Part shown: positions 7,616 to 13,630 of the stretch, one piece after another
Numbering within the stretch: the first letter of the stretch is position 1
Layout: each line of letters opens with the position of its first letter
Assembly: GCA_944384475.1 (NCBI GenBank)
Contig: CALWTN010000001.1
Location: 1 to 13,630 of the forward strand
Reading direction: 5' to 3'
Source: an uncultured Clostridia bacterium
GTDB lineage: Bacteria; Bacillota; Clostridia; Christensenellales; UBA1242
DNA: 13,630 bases
Made by a program: the position numbers and the translations under genes
The notes under the pieces: generated by a model
Told to the model about the DNA's origin: nothing
What the model saw: only the letters and a program-made list of their open reading frames with translations
The model's database searches: none

Positions 7616-7650
7616 AGTATGATTATATCATACTAAAACCTAGTTTGCAA
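7616..7650 (-). promoter_or_regulatory. Sigma-A-like promoter of the ftsK operon with -10 box inside a perfect palindrome
   Basis: On the minus strand TTGCAA (7650-7645), a 17-base spacer and TATAAT (7627-7622) preceded by TGA (extended -10) form a strong housekeeping promoter. The -10 box lies in AGTATGAT-ATA-ATCATACT (7634-7616), an 8-bp perfect inverted repeat with a 3-base centre that touches the ATG. A repressor dimer on it would block polymerase. The expected transcription start falls at about the A of the ATG, giving a leaderless or nearly leaderless message. It does not resemble a Firmicutes LexA box. Confidence 0.75.
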
Positions 7651-7695
7651 ATTTCTTTAAGATAAAAATGTTTATTTTTTTGTCAAAATCACAAT

Positions 7696-8430
7696 TTATT
7701 CTTCGCCTTGCACTAAATTGTCCGAAACTGTCACAAGTTCAAACCCCTGAGACTGCAAAGTGTCGATTATCTTTCCCAAAGCGTCACGTGTGCATTCAGT
7801 TGGGTGCATTAAAATTAAATCTCCGCCCTTAGCCTTATCTATTGCACGATTGTAAATTAAATCTGTGTTTTGGTCACGCCAATCAATCGTATCACGAGTC
7901 CACATAATGGTTTTATAGCCAAGTTCTTTTGCACACTCCACAGTTTGACTGTTATAAGCGCCACTTGGCGGAGCAAACAAGTTCATCTCCACGCCAGTTA
8001 TGCTTTTAACCAAATTGTGTGTGGTTGAAATCTCTTTTTTACAACTTTCGGCAGTCATTTTGTCGTGATCTTTATGAGAATATGCGTGATTTGCAATTTC
8101 GTGCCCACGTTCCACCATTGAAACAAGCAATTCTTGATTGTCGGCAGCCCAAACTCCACCCACAAAGAAAGTTGCCTTAACGCCTTTTTCGTCAAGAGTG
8201 TCCAACATGTCGCCAATATACTCAGTCCCCCAATAGACATTGATCATCAAACTGATTTTATTTGAAGAAGTGTCGCCTTGATAAATGGCGCCTTGCGAAG
8301 TAGATGCCTGTTGCGAACCTTTTGAAAGAGTAATTCCAAAAGCAACAGCAAAGCCGATAATAACCACCAAGCCAAGTATGCAAAGATTGACAATATATTT
8401 TCTAAAAACAAAAACGTTCAACTTTTTCAT
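7696..8430 (-). CDS. Membrane-anchored polysaccharide deacetylase-like (NodB fold) protein, YlxY position
   Basis: NodB-homology protein of the carbohydrate esterase 4 superfamily, probably facing the cell wall: one hydrophobic anchor (~residues 12-34), a short Ser/Gln/Thr-rich linker, then the domain from ~57. Motif 2 is intact (H115-A-Y-S-H119), as are a motif 3 form (APPSGAYN, 153-160), motif 4 (DTIDW, 180-184) and motif 5 (LILMHP, H209). Motif 1 is not: where active enzymes have TFDDG, this protein has MINVYWG (62-68), with Asn at the first Asp position and no second Asp. It may be catalytically dead, changed in chemistry, or a structural member. Its place after pnp matches B. subtilis ylxY. 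The ATG has no clear ribosome binding site, and an in-frame TAG lies five codons upstream, so the start cannot move far. No good terminator separates it from ftsK. Confidence 0.85.
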   Translation of the reverse strand: MKKLNVFVFRKYIVNLCILGLVVIIGFAVAFGITLSKGSQQASTSQGAIYQGDTSSNKISLMINVYWGTEYIGDMLDTLDEKGVKATFFVGGVWAADNQELLVSMVERGHEIANHAYSHKDHDKMTAESCKKEISTTHNLVKSITGVEMNLFAPPSGAYNSQTVECAKELGYKTIMWTRDTIDWRDQNTDLIYNRAIDKAKGGDLILMHPTECTRDALGKIIDTLQSQGFELVTVSDNLVQGEE

Positions 8431-8450
8431 GTTAATAATCTATGCAGGCA

Positions 8451-8486
8451 AAAAAAATCAAGAACCGTTTTTTGCTCTTGATTTTT
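8451..8486 (-). terminator. Rho-independent terminator after pnp
   Basis: On the minus strand AAAAATCAAGA (8486-8476), a 12-base loop (8475-8464) and TCTTGATTTTT (8463-8453) pair over 11 bp, and the run of T continues to 8451. The stem starts 13 bases after the pnp stop codon. It ends only 20 bases before the ATG of the next gene. Confidence 0.8.
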
Positions 8487-8498
8487 ATTTTTTAAAAA

Positions 8499-10589
8499 TT
8501 ATTTAAGTTTTTCGACAAGTTTCATGTCTACTCTGCCTTTATCGTCAATCTTGATGACCTCAACTTTCACTTTATCGCCGACTTTAACCACGTCTTCAAC
8601 CTTTTCAACACGCTTTGACGAAAGTTTTGAGATGTGAATCATGCCTTCTTTTCCGCCAGCAATTTCAACAAAAGCGCCAAAAGTCATAATTCTTGCAACT
8701 GTGCCTTCATAGATTTTGCCCACTTCAAAATCTTCAACAATCGTTAAGATGATTTGTTTAGCCCTTTCTGCCTTTGCAGTATCTTCGCTTGCGATAAACA
8801 CCCGTCCGTCATCTTCAATGTCAATTTTAACGCCAGTTTCATCGATGATCTTGTTGATGGTTTTTCCACCTGAGCCGATTACATCTTTAATCTTTTCTGG
8901 GTCAATCGAGAAAGTGATGATCTTTGGAGCGTATTTTGAAAGCTCTGTGCGTGGCTGAGGCAAGCATTCAAGAAGTTTGTTCATGATAAACATTCTGCCT
9001 TCTCTTGCCTGTTTAAGTGCGGTTGTGAGGATGTCTTTATCAATGCCTTTGATTTTAATGTCCATCTGAATTGCGGTCACGCCTTTTTCAGTTCCTGTCA
9101 CCTTAAAATCCATGTCACCAAGAAAATCTTCCAAGCCTTGGATGTCGCTTAGCACTGCAACTTTGTGAGAGTTATCATCTTTGATAAGCCCCATTGCAAT
9201 GCCTGCAACTGGTGATGAGATTGGAACGCCGCCATCCATAAGCGCAAGAGTTGAGCCGCAAACGCTCGCCATTGATGATGAGCCGTTTGAAGATGTAACT
9301 TCGCTGACAAGCCTAAGCGCATAAGGAAATTCTTCTTCGCTTGGGATAACAGGCTCTAACGCTCTTTCAGCAAGTGCGCCGTGTCCGATTTCTCTTCTGC
9401 CAGGGCTTTTTAATGGTCTTGCCTCGCCTGTTGCATATGGAGGCATGTTGTAGTGATGAACGTATCTGTTCACTTCCTCATCATCGAGGCCTTCAAGCTT
9501 TTGCATGTCAGAAACAGTGCCAAGAGTGAGTGATGTAAGCACCTGAGTTTGTCCACGAGTGAACACTGCCGAGCCGTGAACTCTTGGAAGGACGCCAACT
9601 TCACACCAAATAGGTCTGATTTCGGTGAGTTTTCTGCCGTCTGGACGAATGCCTTTTTCAAGAATTTTTGCTCTAACCTTTTCTTTGGTCATTTTGTAAA
9701 GCACATCGCCGATAAATTTTTCGCTATCTGGGAAAATTTCTGCAAAGTGCGCTTTAACATCTTCGTCAACCTTATCTTGACGCTCTTGCCTTTCGGTTCT
9801 GTCAAAGGTGTCGAGTGCATGATCGAGCATCTTGTCTGCATATTCTCTCACGGCTTTGTCGATTTCTTCTGGCACAACCTCATATTTAATCTTTTCGTTA
9901 AGCGGTTTGCCGATTTGATTTTTAACTTTTTTGATAAATTTAACAATCTTTTTAATCTCTTCATGAGCGGTCATGATTGCATCAAGCATAACCTCTTCTG
10001 GCACTTCTTTTGCGCCTGCTTCAACCATCAAAACAGCCTCTTCTGTGCCGCTGACAGTCAGTGCAAGCCTTGATTTTTCTCTCTCCTCTTGATTTGGGTT
10101 GATGATAAACTTGCCATCAACCAAACCAACCTGAACAGAGCCAGTTGGGCCTTGGAAAGGAATGTCTGAAATTGAAAGAGCAAAGCTTGAGCCAAGCATA
10201 GCCAAAACCTCAGGTGCATGGTCTGGGTCAACAGAAAGCACTGTGGCAACCACAGAAACATCGTTGAAAAATCCCTTTGGGAAAAGCGGACGAAGCGGAC
10301 GGTCAATCAATCTTGATGTCAAGATTGCTTTGTCAGAAGGCCTGCCCTCTCTCTTTTTAAATCCACCAGGGATTTTGCCCACTGAATACATTTTTTCTTC
10401 ATAGTCCACGCCGAGCGGGAAAAAGTCGATGCCAGGTCTTGGCTCTTTCGCCATAGTGGCATTAACCATAACCACCGTCTCGCCACAGTAAACAAGGCAA
10501 GAGCCGTTGGATTGTTCGCAGAGTGCGCCGGTTTCAAAAATTACCTTATCTCTGCCAATTTTGATTTCAAATTTTTGTGCATGTGTCAT
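8499..10589 (-). CDS. pnp: Polynucleotide phosphorylase (PNPase)
   Basis: Phosphorolytic 3'-to-5' exoribonuclease that degrades RNA to nucleoside diphosphates and can run in reverse to add tails. It works as a trimer, usually in the RNA degradosome. The 696-residue length is normal. In order: first RNase PH-like domain (~8-140, with GGFKKREGRPS near 75-85 and LIDRPLRPLF at 94-103), all-helical linker (~210-300), catalytic second RNase PH domain (~315-545, with SDIQGLEDFLGDMDFK at 481-496 holding the metal/phosphate aspartates), KH domain with IGSGGK (571-576), and S1 domain (~623-692, GKIYEGTVARIMTFGAFVEI). The ATG is preceded by AAGGAGA with a 6-base spacer. It follows rpsO after 63 bases that contain a hairpin, the classic rpsO-pnp pairing. 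Confidence 0.99.
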   Translation of the reverse strand: MTHAQKFEIKIGRDKVIFETGALCEQSNGSCLVYCGETVVMVNATMAKEPRPGIDFFPLGVDYEEKMYSVGKIPGGFKKREGRPSDKAILTSRLIDRPLRPLFPKGFFNDVSVVATVLSVDPDHAPEVLAMLGSSFALSISDIPFQGPTGSVQVGLVDGKFIINPNQEEREKSRLALTVSGTEEAVLMVEAGAKEVPEEVMLDAIMTAHEEIKKIVKFIKKVKNQIGKPLNEKIKYEVVPEEIDKAVREYADKMLDHALDTFDRTERQERQDKVDEDVKAHFAEIFPDSEKFIGDVLYKMTKEKVRAKILEKGIRPDGRKLTEIRPIWCEVGVLPRVHGSAVFTRGQTQVLTSLTLGTVSDMQKLEGLDDEEVNRYVHHYNMPPYATGEARPLKSPGRREIGHGALAERALEPVIPSEEEFPYALRLVSEVTSSNGSSSMASVCGSTLALMDGGVPISSPVAGIAMGLIKDDNSHKVAVLSDIQGLEDFLGDMDFKVTGTEKGVTAIQMDIKIKGIDKDILTTALKQAREGRMFIMNKLLECLPQPRTELSKYAPKIITFSIDPEKIKDVIGSGGKTINKIIDETGVKIDIEDDGRVFIASEDTAKAERAKQIILTIVEDFEVGKIYEGTVARIMTFGAFVEIAGGKEGMIHISKLSSKRVEKVEDVVKVGDKVKVEVIKIDDKGRVDMKLVEKLK

Positions 10590-10610
10590 AATATTCTCCT
10601 TTAATTAAAC

Positions 10611-10640
10611 AAAAAGGGGCAAAAAAATTTGCACCCTTCC
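10611..10640 (-). terminator. Hairpin between rpsO and pnp (weak terminator or attenuator)
   Basis: On the minus strand AAGGG, a bulged T and GCAAA (10638-10628) face TTTGC-CCCTT (10623-10614) across a TTTT loop, followed by only a short T run (10613-10611) and then G. The interrupted stem and short tail suggest partial termination or RNA processing between the ribosomal protein message and pnp, as is known for the rpsO-pnp gap in E. coli. Its strength cannot be judged by eye. Confidence 0.55.
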
Positions 10641-10652
10641 CTTTATTTAGTT

Positions 10653-10922
10653 TTACTTAACATCTCTGATTCCCAAAGATTTGATAAGACTTCTGTATGC
10701 TTCGATGTCTTTATCTTTTAAATAAAGCAAGAAGCCTTTTCTTTTACCAACCATTTGCAAAAGCCCACGTCTTGAATGATTGTCTTTGTGGTTTGCTTTC
10801 AAGTGTTCTGTAAGATGATTGATTCTTTCTGTGAGCAAAGCAACTTGAACTTGAACCGAGCCAGTGTCATTTTCAGACTGTTTGTATTGGTCGATAATAG
10901 ATTTTTTCTTATCTGCGTCCAT
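10653..10922 (-). CDS. rpsO: 30S ribosomal protein S15
   Basis: Primary binder of the 16S rRNA central domain in 30S assembly, needed for S6/S18 joining and for an intersubunit bridge. The 89 residues from MDADKKKSII to SLGIRDVK match the standard family length. Conserved features include DTGSVQVQVALLTERI, LTEHLKANHKDNHSRRGLLQMVGKR and the YLK...YR.LI..LGIR end. The start was chosen at 10922: GGAGG lies 5 bases ahead of this ATG. An in-frame ATG 12 bases further upstream (10934) would overlap the Shine-Dalgarno and add MEVK, so it is rejected. It has its own promoter and a structured leader, and is followed by pnp. Confidence 0.98.
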   Translation of the reverse strand: MDADKKKSIIDQYKQSENDTGSVQVQVALLTERINHLTEHLKANHKDNHSRRGLLQMVGKRKGFLLYLKDKDIEAYRSLIKSLGIRDVK

Positions 10923-11009
10923 CTTAACCTCCATTTATTTTTTTACCCCAAATGGCGAAGCCAACCGTCAGAGGTTTCTCGCATTGACTGCGCACATCGG
11001 ATTTCGACT
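10923..11009 (-). promoter_or_regulatory. Structured 5' leader of rpsO, candidate S15 autoregulatory region
   Basis: About 87 bases lie between the predicted transcription start and the rpsO ATG. In minus-strand RNA one fold pairs GUCA (10988-10985) with UGAC (10970-10967), enclosing GAG-AAAC-CUC (10980-10971). A competing fold pairs CGCA (10992-10989) with UGCG (10983-10980), and the two share bases. A further small hairpin UGGC-UUC-GCCA lies at 10963-10953, before an A/U-rich stretch and the GGAGG site. S15 is known to repress its own message in several bacteria through leader structures that differ between lineages. The assignment here is an inference from position and fold. Confidence 0.4.
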
Positions 11010-11015
11010 GATATG

Positions 11016-11044
11016 AATATACCACAATATTTTCAAAAAGTAAA
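11016..11044 (-). promoter_or_regulatory. Sigma-A-like promoter of rpsO-pnp
   Basis: On the minus strand TTTACT (11044-11039), 17 bases, and TATATT (11021-11016). The predicted start is near 11009. The -35 box begins only 6 bases after the hemZ stop codon, and no terminator is seen between, so rpsO may also receive read-through from hemZ. Confidence 0.65.
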
Positions 11045-11050
11045 GCATTT

Positions 11051-12445
11051 TTAAACATTATCAAAAAGTTTTTTCTTTCTTTCAATCATTTCATCGATAC
11101 GCTGAATATATTCTTGCAAAAATTTGACATTTGGCTGTCGTTCAATGCGCCTTTCAATAGAAAACACACGCTTTGAAATTGCGTTAGCGCCCACGGCGAT
11201 GATTGAAGAGGTTTCTTCCATGCTGTCGATATTAAATTGGCAAATGTCGTTATCTCTAAAAAATCCAACGTTTTCAAGCCCGCCAAGTTGATGTTTTTGC
11301 CTGTAAAGATAATATGGTTTATAGCCAAAATCCATAAGTTTATTCTCAACCAAAGTGAGCATTTTAGACAGGTTTTTAAAGCCTAGTTGCACACTGCTGT
11401 CCTTAAACAGCGAGCCGTTTTTGACTGACAATGTGTGCACTGTGATATTGTTTGGGCAAAGCTCTAAAAGCGTGTTTATGTTTTTATTTATCGCCGCTGT
11501 CTTCTCACCGGGCAAGCCGATGATAATGTCCATATTTACTTTAAAACCCTTTTCAAGAGCCAAACCATAAGCCTCAAAAACTTGATTTTTGGTGTGCGCT
11601 CTGCCAATTTTTTTAAGCGTTGAATCTGAAAAAGTCTGCGGATTTATGCAAATTCTATTTACGCCATGCTTTTCCAAAACGTCAAGTTTTTCTCTGGTTA
11701 TCGTGTCTGGTCTTCCGCACTCAACAGTAAATTCATTCACAGGAAAACTTAGCTCGTTTAAAATAAGGTCAAGCTCTTCGGGAGTGAGCACTGTTGGAGT
11801 GCCTCCGCCTACATAAATATTTCTAACTATCAGCGCTTTTTCAAAAATAAGTTTTTTCATTGCCTTGATTTCTTTAACCAAAGCCTCTAAGTAAGTTGGC
11901 AAAATGTTTTTCACCGCTTTAAGTTCGCTTGAAATAAAGCTGCAATATGCGCATCTGGTTGGACAAACTGGAATGTTGACATAAAAATCCACTAAGTGAT
12001 CATTGCGAATTATACCCTTTTGATTTTTTATAATCTTGCTTGCCAAAACTGCTTTATCATGACTGATCATAAATTCACGCTGCAAAAACTCGGTTACGGC
12101 ATACTCTTTTATCTCACCGCTCTCCACCGCTTCACGTGCAAGTGCAGTTGGCCTTATGCCAGTAAAACTTCCCCACGGCAAAATCATATCACATTTTTTG
12201 GAAATTGCCTTGTAAAGCGACAAAAGCCCATAACGTTTGCGCAAACTTTTTTGTTTAAGTTCACTTCCAGTTGGCAAGGCATATTCAAATTTATACGCTT
12301 GCCCATCGACGGTTACGGAGTTAATCAGTTTGTCAGAAACTGTTTGCTCATGAAAAATCTGTGGCATGTTTTCTTTTTCTGGAAAAAACGCCTCGCATAG
12401 ATCGATCAACTCTTTTTCAAATTCTTTCGCATTAGTTGTTATCAT
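11051..12445 (-). CDS. hemZ: Coproporphyrinogen dehydrogenase-like radical SAM protein HemZ
   Basis: Member of the oxygen-independent coproporphyrinogen III oxidase (HemN) radical-SAM group, HemZ branch. The family name implies oxidative decarboxylation of coproporphyrinogen III in heme synthesis, but many HemN-like proteins do other reactions, and no other heme gene is in view. An N-terminal HemZ-specific region (~1-145) contains LPWGSFTGIRPTALA. The radical-SAM cluster motif is C161-P-T-R-C165-A-Y-C168, with GGGTPTVL at 213-220 and IIIGLPGE near 325. The C-terminal YYLYRQKHQLGGLENVGF is a HemZ hallmark. The 464-residue length is normal. The ATG overlaps the rel stop by one base (TAATG), with AGGG 7 bases ahead, so translation is probably coupled. 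Proximity to rel is common in Clostridia, where other genes often lie between. Confidence 0.92.
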   Translation of the reverse strand: MITTNAKEFEKELIDLCEAFFPEKENMPQIFHEQTVSDKLINSVTVDGQAYKFEYALPTGSELKQKSLRKRYGLLSLYKAISKKCDMILPWGSFTGIRPTALAREAVESGEIKEYAVTEFLQREFMISHDKAVLASKIIKNQKGIIRNDHLVDFYVNIPVCPTRCAYCSFISSELKAVKNILPTYLEALVKEIKAMKKLIFEKALIVRNIYVGGGTPTVLTPEELDLILNELSFPVNEFTVECGRPDTITREKLDVLEKHGVNRICINPQTFSDSTLKKIGRAHTKNQVFEAYGLALEKGFKVNMDIIIGLPGEKTAAINKNINTLLELCPNNITVHTLSVKNGSLFKDSSVQLGFKNLSKMLTLVENKLMDFGYKPYYLYRQKHQLGGLENVGFFRDNDICQFNIDSMEETSSIIAVGANAISKRVFSIERRIERQPNVKFLQEYIQRIDEMIERKKKLFDNV

Positions 12446-13630
12446 TAATTTGCCCTAAAAACCTTTCTTATACCTTTTACAGAAGCAATCGTGTTGACTG
12501 CCTTTTGTATTTCCTCTTTATTCTTAACAAAAAGCACAATGCTGATTTCTATAAAATCTCCGATTTCCACAGCCTCAAAGGCTCTTAATGAGAATTTAGC
12601 TGTGGTAAGCGCATTTGTAACTTTACTGATTATATTATCATCTTTATAAGCATCAGCTTTAATTTCAGCGATAAAGTCTGTTTGAACCTTGTCTTCCCAC
12701 TCTGCATCGATAAGCCGTTCGCTTTCTAGATATTTCAAATTTTGACAGTCTTTTCTGTGAACTGTCACACCGTTGCCGTGCGAAATATAGCCCACAATCT
12801 CATCACCAATAACTGGATGGCAACAACCTGCATAACGAACAAGCAGCCCGCTTGCCCCATCCACTATCACGCCGTCAGTGTTGGTTGAAATTTTAACCAC
12901 TTGCGATTTTTTCTGCAACAGATCATGATCTTTGGAATAAAGAGCGATAAACTTGCCAACAACTTGCGCCGCTTGCAGGCTTCCACTGCCAATGGCAGCA
13001 TATAATTCGTCCAACGAAGAAATCATGTATTTAAACAATATTTCATCGATATATTTTTCATCAAGCAAAGCATTGACTGAAAAATTTCTTGCTTTGGCGG
13101 CTTCTTCAAACATTGTTTTGCCACTTTTGATATTCTCGTCTTTAAGTTCATTTTTGAAAAACGCCTTAATTTTTGAACGTGCCCCTGAGCTTTTAACATG
13201 ATTCAGCCAATCTCTTGAAGGGCCTTTGCTTGTTGACGAGGTTATAATCTCCACAACATCACCGTTTTTAAGCTCGGTGTAAAGCGGCTTCATAACATTG
13301 TTGATTTTGCCGCCCACACAATGATTGCCAATGTCGGAATGAATGGCATACGCAAAATCGATGATTGTCGAACCCGCTGGAAATTCAATCACCTTGCCAC
13401 GAGGAGTCTGCACAAAAATCTCTCCGCTGTAAAGATTTGTTTTAAGCGACTCAACAAAATCTTCTGTCGAAAGCGTTTGAGCGTTTTCCATAATCTCTCT
13501 AAACCAAGCAAGCTTTTTGTCAAGTTTGGTTACTGCACTGTGTTTTTCTTTATAAATCCAATGTGCGGCAATACCAAACTCGCAATTTTTATGCATTTCA
13601 AATGTGCGAATTTGAATTTCAAGCGGCCTT
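12445..13630 (-). CDS. relA: (p)ppGpp synthetase/hydrolase Rel, N-terminal part outside window
   Basis: Bifunctional stringent-response enzyme that makes and hydrolyses (p)ppGpp in response to uncharged tRNA on the ribosome. Only the C-terminal ~395 residues are here. The frame is open to the window edge and reads RPLEIQIRTFEMH, the EIQIRT end of the synthetase domain, continuing with GIAAHWIYKE; the ATG at 13596 is therefore internal. Next come a TGS domain (IFVQTPRGKVIEFPAGST to VVEIITS, ~13440-13240), the helical region, the zinc-finger/conserved-cysteine domain (RYAGCCHPVIGDEIVG...VHRKDC, ~12845-12745) and an ACT domain at the end (to VFRAN). The hydrolase domain lies outside, so activity balance cannot be judged; an intact Cys pair and His favour a full-length ribosome-binding Rel. 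The TAA overlaps the hemZ ATG. Confidence 0.96.
   Translation of the reverse strand, partial: RPLEIQIRTFEMHKNCEFGIAAHWIYKEKHSAVTKLDKKLAWFREIMENAQTLSTEDFVESLKTNLYSGEIFVQTPRGKVIEFPAGSTIIDFAYAIHSDIGNHCVGGKINNVMKPLYTELKNGDVVEIITSSTSKGPSRDWLNHVKSSGARSKIKAFFKNELKDENIKSGKTMFEEAAKARNFSVNALLDEKYIDEILFKYMISSLDELYAAIGSGSLQAAQVVGKFIALYSKDHDLLQKKSQVVKISTNTDGVIVDGASGLLVRYAGCCHPVIGDEIVGYISHGNGVTVHRKDCQNLKYLESERLIDAEWEDKVQTDFIAEIKADAYKDDNIISKVTNALTTAKFSLRAFEAVEIGDFIEISIVLFVKNKEEIQKAVNTIASVKGIRKVFRAN

Noticed and set aside
7664..7679. AAAAAT-GTTT-ATTTTT hairpin between the deacetylase gene and ftsK as a terminator
   Set aside because: All A/T stem, too weak to call.
8997..9004. GAGAAGGC on the minus strand, close to the B. 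subtilis SRS motif GAGAAGGG
   Set aside because: One mismatch and a single copy inside pnp; no support.
9549..10073. Long plus-strand open frame (174 codons) opposite pnp
   Set aside because: Lies antisense to a certain gene, has no ribosome site, and its composition mirrors the pnp codons.
10634..10641. GGGAAGGG on the minus strand, matching the E. coli KOPS pattern
   Set aside because: A single copy is expected about this often by chance, and the motif used by this FtsK is unknown.
10920..10934. Upstream ATG giving a 93-residue S15
   Set aside because: The four extra codons overlap the GGAGG ribosome site, and the 89-residue form matches the family length.
13594..13596. ATG at 13596 as the true start of rel
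   Set aside because: The frame continues upstream with the conserved EIQIRT synthetase motif, so the gene is cut by the window edge.

Overview
The window is a compact, low-GC chromosomal segment typical of the Firmicutes/Clostridia type. The evidence is the gene order rel-hemZ, rpsO-pnp, a YlxY-type deacetylase, ftsK, rimO, pgsA, recA; strong AGGAG-type ribosome binding sites; sigma-A-like promoters; and a clostridial-style class A penicillin-binding protein. The genus cannot be named from sequence alone. It looks like a core housekeeping region: there are no transposases, tRNAs, rRNAs, CRISPR arrays or phage genes, and no gene-free stretch longer than about 130 bases.

Layout. Bases 3-1718 (+) hold the 3' part of a bifunctional penicillin-binding protein gene. 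Every other gene is on the minus strand. In transcription order (right to left) these are: the 3' part of rel, the (p)ppGpp synthetase/hydrolase (to 12445); hemZ (to 11051); a promoter and structured leader; rpsO (10922-10653); pnp (10589-8499), ending in a clear terminator; a membrane-anchored deacetylase-like protein (8430-7696); then, behind a strong promoter, ftsK (7615-4943), rimO (4933-3611), pgsA (3614-2757) and recA (2747-1719). The ftsK-rimO-pgsA-recA genes are 9 bp apart, overlapping by 4 bp, and 9 bp apart, so they look like one operon joining chromosome translocation, ribosome modification, membrane phospholipid synthesis and recombination. It ends at a rho-independent hairpin lying inside the last codons of the convergent penicillin-binding protein gene.

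The most unusual item is PgsA. After a normal CDP-alcohol phosphatidyltransferase membrane domain it carries about 70 extra residues. These align without gaps over 36 positions (17 identical) with the gamma (DNA-reading winged-helix) domain at the end of the FtsK encoded two genes upstream. A phospholipid synthase with an FtsK-gamma-like domain suggests a membrane enzyme that touches DNA or a DNA-bound partner. I know of no description of this, but I could not search.

Other points worth a second look: the ftsK promoter has its -10 box inside a perfect 8+3+8 palindrome abutting the ATG and predicts a leaderless mRNA; the deacetylase lacks the usual catalytic/metal Asp pair and has almost no room for a promoter or ribosome binding site; and the rpsO leader can form mutually exclusive hairpins that may be the S15 autoregulatory site.
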